Counted from the stretch's first letter, positions 1 to 8,961 are shown. The stretch: DNA of 64,000 nt from Pseudoalteromonas aliena SW19 (GCF_014905615.1 NZ_AQGU01000025.1:930001-994000), one strand, 5' to 3'. Notes: generated by a model not told the origin, from the sequence alone. Program-made: numbers and translations.

Positions 1-1
1 T

Positions 2-1054
2 CTTTCGCAAACACGTTATCGTTTATACGAGAACCAATTTTTGCTAAGTGAAGCACAGCGCCTAATGCCCGACAAGGTAGCGCGTTTGTCTGATGTAGGT
101 TTTACCACCGGTTACCATGTAGAGCGCTACCTAAATAACCTTTTTATAAAGCAACTACATTTACCACCGACCATCGAAGCTTCTAATAATGTTAAACATT
201 TTACGGCCAGCTGGCTTACGAACACATTAGGTGAATATCCTGCGAATGGACAATATTCTGAAACGCAAAAAAACACATTAAATTTAGTAAAACTTGAACA
301 TTTTGCGTTTCCTGCAATGTCTGTTTATGACTTCATTAAACCACTTTCTATGCAAATACGGTTTAGGTTGCATCAAGGCGATAACCAGTTATTTCAAGCA
401 GAAATAGCTAAAAAGCATCAATATTTTATAAATTTAGAAAAAGCGACCAACGCATTTAAAGCAAAAGATATCAACATTGATAATTTAATAAGCATTGCTC
501 AAGGTGACATATTGCGTCCTTCGATTCAAAGCTGGCTTGGCGTAAAAGACATGATGCATGGACAAAGCCCGATACTCGAACAATTAGAAAAACAAGTTTC
601 TGAACAACAAATAAATCAGTATTACCAAGCAAATAAAAGTCGCTTCAAATATTTATATCAAATAACAGCCCAAGGTGCTGAATTTAAAAATAGAACTGAC
701 GCGGTTAAATTTAAGAATGAAGTGGCAAAGAGTACTTTCAAAGCGGCTTTAAGAGCGGCTAATATGAATGATATTTATAGTAAATTTGATAATAATATCA
801 ATCGAGGGCATAAAAAAGAGTGGGTAGTACAACTTGCATTTACTCAAAATGAAAATGAGCTTTCTGAAGTCATTCGTTCGCCAGCGGGATTATGGGTTGT
901 GGTGTTAACTAATGACTATGAATATAGATATTTTGCAGCAACGGGCCAAACAGTTCGCTATCAAGCGATTAAATCTGTGGCGTTACAAAATGCTCATCAG
1001 CAATACCAGCAAAAGTGGGCTGCGTGGCACACACAAAATGAGATTAAGTTATGA
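2..1054 (+). CDS. PpiC/SurA-like peptidylprolyl isomerase family protein, 5' end outside window
   Basis: The reading frame is open to the left edge, so the gene begins before base 1; a TTG at 41 is only an internal codon. The visible 350 or so residues are charged and helix-rich, with no membrane segment. A C-terminal part (from about residue 200 of the visible part) has the order of a parvulin-type domain: a repeated 'EQQINQYYQANKSRFKY' type linker, then a segment ending 'SPAGLWVVVLTNDYEYR'. That pattern is typical of PpiC-like periplasmic folding factors. The catalytic residues cannot be confirmed, so activity is uncertain. It overlaps the next gene by 4 bases (ATGA), so the two are translationally coupled and probably act together at the cell envelope. 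Family assignment is by eye only. Confidence 0.5.
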   Translation, partial: LSQTRYRLYENQFLLSEAQRLMPDKVARLSDVGFTTGYHVERYLNNLFIKQLHLPPTIEASNNVKHFTASWLTNTLGEYPANGQYSETQKNTLNLVKLEHFAFPAMSVYDFIKPLSMQIRFRLHQGDNQLFQAEIAKKHQYFINLEKATNAFKAKDINIDNLISIAQGDILRPSIQSWLGVKDMMHGQSPILEQLEKQVSEQQINQYYQANKSRFKYLYQITAQGAEFKNRTDAVKFKNEVAKSTFKAALRAANMNDIYSKFDNNINRGHKKEWVVQLAFTQNENELSEVIRSPAGLWVVVLTNDYEYRYFAATGQTVRYQAIKSVALQNAHQQYQQKWAAWHTQNEIKL

Positions 1055-1557
1055 AAATAAAGCTCACGGCACTCATCACAATATCTTTAGCCATTACCTT
1101 CATATACTATTTCTCTGGCTCCACCGAGCAGAAAAAAATGGTACTAGCGACTAAACAACCAACAGGTGAGCGACCTATAATAAAGCAAGCTGTACACACC
1201 GTAAAAAAAATTGAAGATGTACATCCTTCAAATATTAAAAAAAGCACCTTGGATGGGCATATTCAACAGGTAATTACTGAACCGAATTACTTACCCCCAC
1301 TAAATAAAAGTAAACTAAGCAGTGTTCAATACAAGGGAGATTTAGACGATCATAAAGCCTACCAACAATTTCAACAAGAGAAGCAGCACGCACTAGAAAG
1401 TAGCTTTATCAGTGCTGTTAATACCAAAGTTACAACGTTAGAAAGCTTAATTACTAAAGGGCGTAAACAAGGGATGAAGCAAGAGCAGCTTCAAGAAGCG
1501 ATTGATAAAATCGCTCTGCTGAAAAAAACACAACAGAGTTTACTTAACCAAGATTAA
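1051..1557 (+). CDS. Hypothetical single-pass membrane-anchored protein
   Basis: I do not recognise this 168-residue protein. Residues 4-22 are hydrophobic and preceded by Lys, which suits an N-terminal membrane anchor or uncleaved signal. The rest is polar, rich in Lys and Gln, and predicted to lie in the periplasm. The last 60 residues look like an amphipathic helix or coiled coil (EQLQEAIDKIALLKKTQQ). The ATG overlaps the stop of the PpiC-like gene by 4 bases, so it is expected to be translated with it. Short basic, coiled-coil envelope proteins next to a folding factor could be scaffold or assembly partners, but this is inference. Confidence 0.65.
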   Translation: MKIKLTALITISLAITFIYYFSGSTEQKKMVLATKQPTGERPIIKQAVHTVKKIEDVHPSNIKKSTLDGHIQQVITEPNYLPPLNKSKLSSVQYKGDLDDHKAYQQFQQEKQHALESSFISAVNTKVTTLESLITKGRKQGMKQEQLQEAIDKIALLKKTQQSLLNQD

Positions 1558-1588
1558 GAGGGCGTTGTAGATTTAAATTCAATTGCAT

Positions 1589-1614
1589 AAAAAAGCCGTC
1601 TCAAGTGAGACGGC
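1589..1614 (-). terminator. Rho-independent terminator of the hsp20 gene
   Basis: GCCGTCTC (1595-1602) pairs perfectly with GAGACGGC (1607-1614) around a 4-base loop. Read on the minus strand, the stem is followed by six T, as expected downstream of the small heat-shock gene. On the plus strand it could also end the upstream operon, but the T-run there is poor. Confidence 0.85.
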
Positions 1615-1648
1615 TAAATAATCAAGGGAAACTAAGGTTAAACAGGGT

Positions 1649-2092
1649 TTATTTATCTTCGATTAAATGACCTTGCCCTATCTCTATTTTACGAGGTTTA
1701 AGTGCTTCTGGTATTTCACGCTGAAGCTCTATAGTAAGCAAACCGTTAGCTAGGTCGGCACCAAGCACTTTTACATGGTCGCCAAGCTGAAACTTACGTT
1801 CAAAGTTGCGCTCTGCGATACCTTGATGAATAAATTTACGCTCTTTGTCATCTTTATTGGCTTTAATACCAGCCACTTTCAATGTGTTGTTTTCTGACTC
1901 AATGGTCAATTCGTTATCACTAAAACCAGCAACGGCCATAGTAATTCTGTATCTGTCTTTATCGAGAGCTTCAATGTTATAAGGAGGAAAACTTGGCTGC
2001 TTGTCTGTACTTGCCGCCGCGTCCATAAGTGATGCTAAATGTTCGAAGCCGATGAATGAACGATAAAGTGGTGATAAGTCTACTGTACGCAT
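1649..2092 (-). CDS. ibpA: Small heat shock protein of the Hsp20 (IbpA/B) family
   Basis: A 147-residue ATP-independent holdase that binds unfolding proteins in the cytoplasm and passes them to DnaK/ClpB. The N-terminus MRTVDLSPLYRSFIGF matches the IbpA pattern, and a typical alpha-crystallin domain (about residues 35-125) follows. That domain includes the A-x-x-x-N-G-L-L-T-I-E-L motif, with a charged C-terminal tail. An in-frame TTG at 2155 would lengthen the protein by 21 residues, but those codons are the leader RNA. The ATG at 2092 has a good GAGGA ribosome site and matches the family start. The leader can fold into a ROSE-like thermometer (see 2096-2120). It is monocistronic, with its own terminator. 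Confidence 0.93.
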   Translation of the reverse strand: MRTVDLSPLYRSFIGFEHLASLMDAAASTDKQPSFPPYNIEALDKDRYRITMAVAGFSDNELTIESENNTLKVAGIKANKDDKERKFIHQGIAERNFERKFQLGDHVKVLGADLANGLLTIELQREIPEALKPRKIEIGQGHLIEDK

Positions 2093-2095
2093 AAT

Positions 2096-2120
2096 AATAT
2101 CCTCATATTTAAGCGATATT
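2096..2120 (-). promoter_or_regulatory. ROSE-like RNA thermometer covering the hsp20 ribosome binding site
   Basis: In the mRNA, AAUAUC-G-CUU is followed by a 6-base AU loop and then GAG-GAUAUU. The two arms pair (six Watson-Crick pairs, a bulged G, then C-G, U-A and U-G), burying the GAGGA ribosome site 8 bases before AUG. The UCGCU opposite AGGA with one bulged G is the hallmark of the 3' hairpin of ROSE elements, which control ibpA-type genes in many Proteobacteria. Pairing is seen; heat response is inferred from the known element class. Confidence 0.72.
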
Positions 2121-2281
2121 TTGCAAGTGCTTTTCCGTAGAACAAGCGCTAGCAAATATTATTTAATAATATAAATTTCAATTGTTTAAGTTTAATTTAG
2201 GACCCATCAGGCGCCCTACTAAACTATATATGGACGGTAAAAATGTTTTCAAGTAAAAAAATTAAATAATTTAAAAAATAA

Positions 2282-2308
2282 AAGACACGTATAATAAATA
2301 CGTGTCTT
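2282..2308 (-). terminator. Rho-independent terminator of the peroxiredoxin-like gene
   Basis: An 11-bp perfect stem, AAGACACGTAT (2282-2292) with ATACGTGTCTT (2298-2308), has a 5-base loop. On the minus strand it is followed by a T-rich tract, directly after the 2315 stop codon. Confidence 0.85.
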
Positions 2309-2314
2309 AATAAA

Positions 2315-2842
2315 CTATTCAGTCAACGTGCCACGAATGGGGTAATCGTTTTCGCGAATAAACTTAATTCCCGAGAGTAAATCGTTTAAATCGGGTCTTG
2401 AGAATGGCGCATTTGATTTATCAACTATCTGAATTTGATCCTGCTCGTTAACAATAAAAATTGCCGGCTCTGCAAATGGATGATCGGTTTCATTTTCATT
2501 ACGCGGCTCACTAATATACAAGCCAAGATCTGTCATCTGCACGAGCGAAAGACTACTGTACAATGGAAAATTCACTTCTAAATCTTTTAGGTGTTCCGTC
2601 AGTTGTTCGTGGCTATCGCCACTAACAGCCGCAAGCTCAACACCGGCATCAATAAATTGGCCTTTCATTTTCGCTAATGCATTAAGTTGTTTAGTACACA
2701 ATGGACAGTGCTTACCACGATAAATAACAATCATTTTCCATGATAAATCTGTTTGTCTAACTGTAATATCAGCCTGCTTATTATCACTGTCTTTAACAAC
2801 AAGTGCTGGTATTTTCATCGCTGGTTGTAGGTCGTTACTCAT
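2315..2842 (-). CDS. AhpC/TSA-type peroxiredoxin-like protein with a CPLC motif
   Basis: A 175-residue cytosolic thioredoxin-fold protein. The segment IVIYRGKHCPLCTKQLNAL places a CxxC pair at the end of the first beta strand, as in thiol peroxidases and peroxiredoxin-like proteins. It probably reduces peroxides or disulfides using thioredoxin. The later AVSGDS and FPLYSSLS segments match the AhpC/TSA core. Two in-frame ATGs exist, at 2848 and 2842; the AGGAG site is only 3 bases from the first and 9 from the second, so I chose 2842. No signal peptide is present. It is a single gene with its own terminator. The exact subfamily and electron donor are unknown. Confidence 0.82.
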   Translation of the reverse strand: MSNDLQPAMKIPALVVKDSDNKQADITVRQTDLSWKMIVIYRGKHCPLCTKQLNALAKMKGQFIDAGVELAAVSGDSHEQLTEHLKDLEVNFPLYSSLSLVQMTDLGLYISEPRNENETDHPFAEPAIFIVNEQDQIQIVDKSNAPFSRPDLNDLLSGIKFIRENDYPIRGTLTE

Positions 2843-2962
2843 AATCATATTCTCCTTTGTAAAAGTTAAATATTGTTATTGCTTGCTAAGTAGAGCTTAG
2901 GGTTAAACTTATTAATTCAAGCATTAAAATGTAATCAATCTTATTTAACTGAGGAGGAACGC

Positions 2963-3458
2963 ATGAAAATACGATGTAGTGCGTTTATAAATATAAGCTT
3001 GCCAATATTAGTCTTTCATTTAGTAAGTACTTTTCAAGAACGCAATTTACTTCAAACGAATGATGTACCAGCGCCCTATTTTAATTTACCACTTTTAAAC
3101 CAACCGACTGAAAGAATAAGCATTACACAATTTAAAGGCAAAACCACTACTGTCTACTTTTTGCGCGCCATGGTGCACAATTTGTCGTTACAGCATGCCG
3201 AATTTAGAAGCTGTACTAGAGAGTTCTAATATTAATGCAATTGGTATTGCGCTTGATTATAGAAACCCACAGGAAGTAGTTGATTTTGTATCAGATCTTA
3301 ACTTAACAATGCCAATTCTATTAGGTGATCGCCATACTCAAAGCAATTATAAAATAAGCGCGTTTCCAACTTATTATATCATCAACGAACAGTTACACAT
3401 CACCGCACGCTCAATGGGGTATTCAAGTGAACTTGGCATAAAAATAAATGCTTTATAA
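2963..3458 (+). pseudogene. Thioredoxin/TlpA-like redox protein broken by a single-base frameshift
   Basis: Two overlapping reading frames make one protein. The first (from ATG 2963, with a GAGGAG ribosome site) gives a hydrophobic N-terminal anchor and a TlpA-type start (VPAPYFNLPLLNQ ... FKGKTTTVYF). At about 3158-3170, one extra base in the run TTTTT/GCGCGCC shifts the frame. In the other frame the text continues APWCTICRYSMPNLE, with a classic WCxxC active site, and then a complete thioredoxin C-terminal half including the cis-Pro loop SAFPTYYII. Restored, it would be about 164 residues, membrane-anchored and periplasm-facing. The change is either a recent disabling mutation or a sequencing error, since the rest of both halves is intact. 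Confidence 0.85.
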
Positions 3459-3585
3459 ACCACGAAACATTTTGTAACAGCTCCCTACATTTAGGTACAT
3501 TTTCACAACATTTTTCTAAGCATTTATACGATTTTTAGCTCTATCATACGTGGCAATCACATTTGTTCACAACCATGGAAGAGAC

Positions 3586-5670
3586 ATGATAGCCAACCAA
3601 CTGCACACACTTTTTCGTTTAACACCGCTTGCCCTTTGCTTGCCACTTTTAGCACAGGCAAATACTAATACATCAACAAATAAAGACACAATGGAACATA
3701 TAGACGTTGTCTATAAACGCAGCAGTATCACCAGTGAAATAACAGAAAACACCGAAAAATTAGTCACTATGCCCGGCGCAATGGGCGACCCGCTACGTGC
3801 TGTTTTTGCATTACCAGGTGTAGTTGCTGCGGGTGGCTCAATGAGTGAGCCAGCTGTACGTGGTTCATCACCTGATGACAACCTATTTGAAGTTGACTTT
3901 ATGCCTGCAGGCTATATCTTTCATGATTTTGGCAGCTCTATTTTTAATCGTTATTTAATTCAAGATTTCCAGCTTTACTCTGCAGGCTACGGTTCCAGCT
4001 ATAGCAATGCCACTGGTGCCGTATTTGACGTAACACTGCGTAACCCAAAGTACCAACCGATTACAACCACACTGGATTTTACAATGTTTAATGCCGGTGT
4101 CTTTATGGAAGGACAGTTAACAGAAAACACCGCATTTTATTTATCAGGGCGAAAAAGTACCTTACCCCTATTTTTCTCAAAGGGTGAAGAGCTTAAAGAT
4201 GACGATGGAGAGCTCAGTGGTGTCACCATCAACGATGCGCCTGATGATCATGACTATCAAGGAAAGTGGATTTGGGACATCAATGATAAAAATGCACTTA
4301 CGGTATCATTTACAGGCGCTAAAGATTCAGTTGCAGCAGGTTTTAATCAGCGTGCCGAATTATCACTAAAAAATCCAGAGTATCAAGGCGATGCTGATTT
4401 CATTCGCGAATTTACCAGCCAAAGTATTTTGTGGGATCACTTCAATAAAGACTTTAGTTTACGGTTAGGTATTGGTGCACTCGATCATTCAGGGCGATTA
4501 GAATACGGTAAACGCGCCACCTCAAGTGATGGTTTCTTTGAAGAAGAACAAGAAAAACAAATCACCTATAAAGGACGCGTAAATTGGCGTATAAACAAAA
4601 CTCAGCAACTCGTGTTTGATGCTGCTTATTTTGATAACGACACAACTTACAGTTACGATGGGTTTCAGTATCTTTGCACTGAGCTGGACCCTGATTGTGA
4701 TTTAAATAAAGGCGAACGCATCACGGGTAAAGACAGCTTGGCCCTAGACAAGTACTTTATTGGAGCTAGCCACATTTGGAATATTAATGACCAATGGCAA
4801 AGTGAAGTGGGTGTGCAGTATCAAAGCAATGATTACACCGATGAAGATTTTGTAATGCCACGCCTTGCGCTTACCTACTTTATTAATGAGCGTAACAGTA
4901 TTAATGCCAAATATGGCCACTATAACCGCATGCAAGATGTTGACTACATATTACCAGAGCACGGTAACCCTAATTTACGTTCGCAAACCTCAAAACACAG
5001 CAGCCTAGGTTTTGCTCAGGAACTTGCGGGGGATTGGACATGGTCTATTGAGGGATATTACAAAACCATGGATGATTTACCATTGGCATTAAATAATTAT
5101 CCTGATGCAGCAACACTTTACAGCAACGATGTCACAGGGCGTGCATACGGTGTTGATTTATTAATTAATAAAAATAAAACCGATAAATGGTATGGCTGGC
5201 TCGCTATAAGCTATGCAAAAAGTGAGCGTACTGATCAGCGCCAAAACATAACCCGAGACTATTACGCTGACACCCCTTTAGTAGTAAACATAGTATTTAA
5301 TTACCAAATCAGTGAAAAGTGGCAAGGTGGCTTTAACTTTACAGCACGCAGTGGCCAAACTTACACCCCTATTATTGGTGTAAAAGAAAACCCTGAATTT
5401 GAAGGCCGCTTTTTGCCCGAGTACGGTGACCCTTTCTCAAAACGTTTTGATGTATATCATCGTATTGATTTACGCTTTGAGCGAAAAACGGACTTCTGGG
5501 GCCTAGATGGTGTGTTAATTTTAGAATTAATGAACGCCTACGGCCAAGCAAACACCAGCAACATAGATTTAGATTATCAAAAAATTACCTCAACCAATAA
5601 CTTGATCATTAAAGAAAGTGAAGATGACTTTGAAATGCGCCCTTCTATTGGTTTTAGCTTAACCTTTTAA
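3586..5670 (+). CDS. TonB-dependent outer-membrane receptor
   Basis: A 694-residue outer-membrane gated channel taking up a ligand too large for porins, driven by TonB-ExbBD. A signal peptide is followed by LLAQA and cleavage near residue 26. A plug domain follows (about residues 45-165, with the conserved PAVRGSSPDDNLFEVDFMPAGY), then a 22-strand-type barrel with many alternating aromatic residues ending in ...GFSLTF, the usual C-terminal Phe. A GTG at 3550 is in frame but lacks a ribosome site; ATG 3586 has GGAAGAG at the right distance and begins a proper signal peptide. No adjacent sigma/anti-sigma or transport genes are present, so the substrate cannot be assigned. Confidence 0.9.
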   Translation: MIANQLHTLFRLTPLALCLPLLAQANTNTSTNKDTMEHIDVVYKRSSITSEITENTEKLVTMPGAMGDPLRAVFALPGVVAAGGSMSEPAVRGSSPDDNLFEVDFMPAGYIFHDFGSSIFNRYLIQDFQLYSAGYGSSYSNATGAVFDVTLRNPKYQPITTTLDFTMFNAGVFMEGQLTENTAFYLSGRKSTLPLFFSKGEELKDDDGELSGVTINDAPDDHDYQGKWIWDINDKNALTVSFTGAKDSVAAGFNQRAELSLKNPEYQGDADFIREFTSQSILWDHFNKDFSLRLGIGALDHSGRLEYGKRATSSDGFFEEEQEKQITYKGRVNWRINKTQQLVFDAAYFDNDTTYSYDGFQYLCTELDPDCDLNKGERITGKDSLALDKYFIGASHIWNINDQWQSEVGVQYQSNDYTDEDFVMPRLALTYFINERNSINAKYGHYNRMQDVDYILPEHGNPNLRSQTSKHSSLGFAQELAGDWTWSIEGYYKTMDDLPLALNNYPDAATLYSNDVTGRAYGVDLLINKNKTDKWYGWLAISYAKSERTDQRQNITRDYYADTPLVVNIVFNYQISEKWQGGFNFTARSGQTYTPIIGVKENPEFEGRFLPEYGDPFSKRFDVYHRIDLRFERKTDFWGLDGVLILELMNAYGQANTSNIDLDYQKITSTNNLIIKESEDDFEMRPSIGFSLTF

Positions 5671-5676
5671 CCTAGC

Positions 5677-5715
5677 ACAAGTGAGCCACTCAATAATATT
5701 GAATGGCTCACTTGT
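5677..5715 (+). terminator. Long inverted repeat after the TonB receptor gene, probable terminator
   Basis: ACAAGTGAGCCA near 5677-5688 pairs with TGGCTCACTTGT near 5704-5715, with further imperfect pairing toward the loop. There is no strong T-run, so termination may be weak or need Rho. Confidence 0.6.
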
Positions 5716-5817
5716 AACTGCTCTAATCATAAAAATAGAACAACACAATCGGTTTTTTACGCTTTAAAATATTTTTTAATCATTTAAACTGAAAAAAATC
5801 AACTAAAGGAGAGCGTT

Positions 5818-6081
5818 ATGCTTACTGTAATTTTTGGCCGAGAAGGTTGTCCATTTTGTGTACGTGCAAAAGACGTAGCAGAACAACTAGCAAATGAACG
5901 CGATGATTTTAAATTTCGTTATATCGATATTATAAAAGAAGGGATAAGCAAAGTTGATTTAGAAAAGTCAGCGGGTAAACCTTGCCCTACCGTACCACAA
6001 ATTTTTGTAGACCAAAATCACATTGGCGGGTTTACCGAATTTGAAGCATATGCAAAAGAAAGCTTAGGTTTGTACAAATAA
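5818..6081 (+). CDS. grxA: Glutaredoxin 1 (GrxA family)
   Basis: An 87-residue dithiol glutaredoxin that uses glutathione to reduce disulfides such as those in ribonucleotide reductase. The active site CPFC lies at residues 11-14. The TVPQIF cis-Pro loop and GGFTEFEAY glutathione-binding segment are intact, and length and sequence fit GrxA. The ATG has an AAGGAGAG ribosome site 7 bases upstream. It stands alone, between the TonB receptor and deaD. I see no OxyR site that I could support. Confidence 0.93.
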   Translation: MLTVIFGREGCPFCVRAKDVAEQLANERDDFKFRYIDIIKEGISKVDLEKSAGKPCPTVPQIFVDQNHIGGFTEFEAYAKESLGLYK

Positions 6082-6098
6082 GTTCTGTATTAAATATG

Positions 6099-6135
6099 TT
6101 AACCAGTTTCATAAAGCCTATATTGAACTGGTTAA
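6099..6135 (+). terminator. Inverted repeat downstream of grxA
   Basis: A perfect 10-bp inverted repeat, TTAACCAGTT (6099-6108) with AACTGGTTAA (6126-6135), encloses a 17-base loop just after grxA. Only a short T-rich stretch follows, so this is a weak terminator candidate or a protein-binding dyad. Confidence 0.4.
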
Positions 6136-6241
6136 ATTTCGACCACTTTCAAATACATATAAATTAGTTTCAATTTATACAAGCATTTGCCTCGCTAATC
6201 CTATATAATGCGCGCCTCTTTAAATTCGTTGAGGCGTATTA

Positions 6242-8092
6242 ATGTCAGAACCAGTCACGTTTGAATCTCTAAATCTTTCTCCTGCAATTTTGAAGGCAGT
6301 TGAAGAGTTGGGTTACAAGACACCATCTGAAATCCAAGCTCAATGTATACCGTTATTGCTAGAAAGAAAGGACGTACTGGGACTAGCTCAAACGGGTACA
6401 GGTAAAACCGCAGCATTTGCACTGCCATTACTTAATAATATTGACCCGTCTGTGAAGCAGCCACAGATCCTTGTACTCACACCAACACGTGAGCTTGCGA
6501 TCCAAGTAGCTGAGGCATTCGAACAATATGCTAAACATGTTCGTGGTATTGAAGTATTGGCACTATATGGTGGCCAAAGCTACAGTATCCAATTAAGCGC
6601 ACTTCGTCGTGGCGCTCAGGTTATTGTTGCAACTCCAGGTCGTTTAATCGATCACATTAACCGTGGCACAATCAAGTTTGATGCTCTACAAGCGCTTGTA
6701 CTTGATGAAGCCGATGAAATGTTACGTATGGGCTTTATCGATGATGTAGAAAGCATCATGGAAAAAACACCGCGCGAAAAGCAAACATGTCTTTTCTCTG
6801 CGACTATGCCTAAGCAAATTCAAAACATCAGCAGCAAATATATGAACAATCCTGAACAGGTTCATATTTCTGCGCGTAACTCAACAGTATCATCTGTTGA
6901 GCAAGTATTTTGGAATGCAAGCGTACATAAAAATAAAGCAATTGTTCGTTTCTTAGAAGCTGAGCAATATGAAGGTGCTATTGTTTTCGTTCGTACACGT
7001 AACGATACTGTACAACTTGCTGAATTATTAGAGCGCGAAGGTTTCTCGGCGGCTCCACTTAACGGTGACATGAACCAGCAAGCACGTGAACGCACTGTAG
7101 ATCGTTTAAAAAGTGGCATGCTAAACATTGTTATTGCAACAGATGTAGCGGCACGTGGTCTAGATGTTGACCGTTTAAGCTTAGTTATCAACTACGATAT
7201 TCCACAAGATTCTGAAGCCTACGTTCACCGTATCGGCCGTACAGGTCGTGCTGGTCGTACTGGTAAAGCAATTTTATTCGTAAAACATAACGAACGTTAT
7301 TTACTTAAAAATATCATTCGTCATACGAAGTCTGAAATTGCACAAGTTGAATTACCAACTGCAAAAATTGTTGAAGAAAAACGTATCGAAGCGTTACAAG
7401 CAAAATTAACTATTGCGCTTGAAAACAAAGACATTACATTCTTCAATGATGTAGCTACTAACATGGCTGAAAAACTTGACCTTCCTCTTGAAAGCTTAGC
7501 GGGTGCGTTACTGTGTTTAGCACAGCAACAGTCGCCAATTAAAGTTGAAGAAGTTAAGATTCAACCTCGTGAACGTAACGAGCGTAACGACCGCAACCCA
7601 CGTAATGACCGCAACGATCGTGGTGACCGTGGACGTCGTAACGAGCGTGGCGGCGAACGTGGTGGTGAACGCGCTGAGCGTAAACCTCGCGAACGTAACA
7701 GCCGTGATGCAGGCCCTATGGATACGTACCGTATCGAAGTAGGTCGTGAACATGGTGTTCAAGTTAAAAACATTGTTGGCGCTATCGCTAACGAAGCTGA
7801 CATCTCAAGCAAGTTTATTGGTGATATTCGTCTGCACGATAATCACAGTACGGTTCAATTACCGCAAAACATGCCTAAAGATGTACTTGATCATTTCCAA
7901 AAAGTGTTTATTTGTAAACGTCCTATGGGCTTAACAATCACACAAGATCAAGGCCCTGCTGAACCACGCGGCGAACGCTCTGAGCGTCCAGCTGGTGATA
8001 AACGCAGCTTTAACAAAGACGACAGTGCACGCGGTGATAAGCGCAGCGGTCCTCGTAAAGAACGTCGCCCAGTAAGCTTCACAGCTAAATAG
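6242..8092 (+). CDS. deaD: ATP-dependent DEAD-box RNA helicase DeaD (CsdA)
   Basis: A 616-residue RNA helicase used in ribosome assembly and mRNA turnover at low temperature. All core motifs are visible: the Q motif, AQTGTGKT (about 49-56), PTRELA, TPGRL, DEAD (about 157-160), SAT, and HRIGRTGRAGRTG (about 320). An RNA-binding DbpA-type domain occupies about 485-560. It is preceded and followed by basic Arg/Asp/Gly/Asn-rich tails (about 440-480 and 575-610) that are typical of DeaD. The ribosome site GAGG is 7 bases from the ATG. A good TATAAT occurs at 6204-6209, but I find no matching -35. A strong terminator follows. The gene is monocistronic. Confidence 0.96.
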   Translation: MSEPVTFESLNLSPAILKAVEELGYKTPSEIQAQCIPLLLERKDVLGLAQTGTGKTAAFALPLLNNIDPSVKQPQILVLTPTRELAIQVAEAFEQYAKHVRGIEVLALYGGQSYSIQLSALRRGAQVIVATPGRLIDHINRGTIKFDALQALVLDEADEMLRMGFIDDVESIMEKTPREKQTCLFSATMPKQIQNISSKYMNNPEQVHISARNSTVSSVEQVFWNASVHKNKAIVRFLEAEQYEGAIVFVRTRNDTVQLAELLEREGFSAAPLNGDMNQQARERTVDRLKSGMLNIVIATDVAARGLDVDRLSLVINYDIPQDSEAYVHRIGRTGRAGRTGKAILFVKHNERYLLKNIIRHTKSEIAQVELPTAKIVEEKRIEALQAKLTIALENKDITFFNDVATNMAEKLDLPLESLAGALLCLAQQQSPIKVEEVKIQPRERNERNDRNPRNDRNDRGDRGRRNERGGERGGERAERKPRERNSRDAGPMDTYRIEVGREHGVQVKNIVGAIANEADISSKFIGDIRLHDNHSTVQLPQNMPKDVLDHFQKVFICKRPMGLTITQDQGPAEPRGERSERPAGDKRSFNKDDSARGDKRSGPRKERRPVSFTAK

Positions 8093-8110
8093 CAACAACT
8101 CTTTAATAAA

Positions 8111-8147
8111 AAAACCTTGCCACGAAAGTGACAAGGTTTTTTGTTTT
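8111..8147 (+). terminator. Rho-independent terminator of deaD
   Basis: AAAACCTTG (8111-8119) pairs with CAAGGTTTT (8132-8140) and an inner CAC-GAAA-GTG hairpin, with one C-A mismatch between. TTGTTTTT follows. Confidence 0.92.
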
Positions 8148-8315
8148 TAAGCTGCTGTTACAGTGAAAACAAGGTAAACTTTCGCGTCAATTCAATAGCG
8201 GCTTGAGATAGTTTTATTAGCTTACTTAATGCCTATAAATATATTTTCTTTCATCTTAAAACAACAAAAATTCTGTAAACTAGACAAAGGCTATAATTCA
8301 CGGACGAATTAAAAA

Positions 8316-8906
8316 TTGAAAAAGATTTACGACAACTTGCTCCTTCTAGCAATAATACTCCCCATTTTATTATGCATTACTATTCCTATTTTAATGGACT
8401 TTACAGATCCGCCATTCATCTCAAATGAACTATACGACGTTGTTTTCTTTATAGCCCTCCCTGTTATCTGTTGTGCACTATTTATTTATTTAAATATTCT
8501 TATATTCAATAAATATAAACGCTGCAGTAAATATAGAGAATCACTTAAATACAATTTTTCAGATACTAAAATGAAATTGGCATCCATTTTCATGTACCCG
8601 TTATCCCCTTTATTAATCTATGGAATACTCTATATTTTTATCTCTGATCCTATTAAATTATGGGCTTACTACACGCAAGGCGACTATTGGTATAAAGAAT
8701 ATATCCTGACCAATGTACAAGAGTGTGGCACTGAGTATGAAGATAGTTGTACTCGTTTATACTTCAAAGACCCTAAAACGAATAAAATTCATGATTTTAG
8801 ATGGTATGACGATAAGTCTACAATAATGAGCAACAAAAACGATTATATGTATATTGTCGGTGAGGCCAGCTTGTTTGGCTATATAGTGAGAGATTTAGAA
8901 AGGTAA
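8316..8906 (+). CDS. Hypothetical multi-pass membrane protein
   Basis: I do not recognise this 196-residue protein. It has hydrophobic segments at about residues 8-28, 42-63 and 90-112. A C-terminal polar region of about 80 residues carries two Cys (ECGTEYEDSC) that could form a disulfide if periplasmic. The start is a TTG at 8316; no ATG lies near it and the ribosome site is weak, so the true start is uncertain. Base composition is more AT-rich than the neighbours, which suggests accessory DNA. No partner gene is adjacent. Confidence 0.55.
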   Translation: MKKIYDNLLLLAIILPILLCITIPILMDFTDPPFISNELYDVVFFIALPVICCALFIYLNILIFNKYKRCSKYRESLKYNFSDTKMKLASIFMYPLSPLLIYGILYIFISDPIKLWAYYTQGDYWYKEYILTNVQECGTEYEDSCTRLYFKDPKTNKIHDFRWYDDKSTIMSNKNDYMYIVGEASLFGYIVRDLER

Positions 8907-8938
8907 CTTATTTTTACATTACAGGGCGTTTATTTAAA

Positions 8939-8961
8939 AACCTCACCAAATGAGTGAGGTT
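8939..8961 (-). terminator. Rho-independent terminator of the AbgT-type transporter gene
   Basis: AACCTCAC (8939-8946) pairs with GTGAGGTT (8954-8961). On the minus strand it is followed by TTTTTAAATAAA, just after the 8980 stop codon. Confidence 0.82.

Noticed and set aside
6213..6236. CGCCTC/GAGGCG hairpin covering the deaD ribosome site, as an RNA thermometer
   Set aside because: The TATAAT at 6204-6209 would place the transcript start near 6216, inside the left arm, so the hairpin would not be in the mRNA. No other promoter was found.
7517..7762. Small ORFs in the Arg/Asp/Asn-rich region of deaD
   Set aside because: They are caused by the repeated CGT-rich codons of the basic tail and have no independent start signals.
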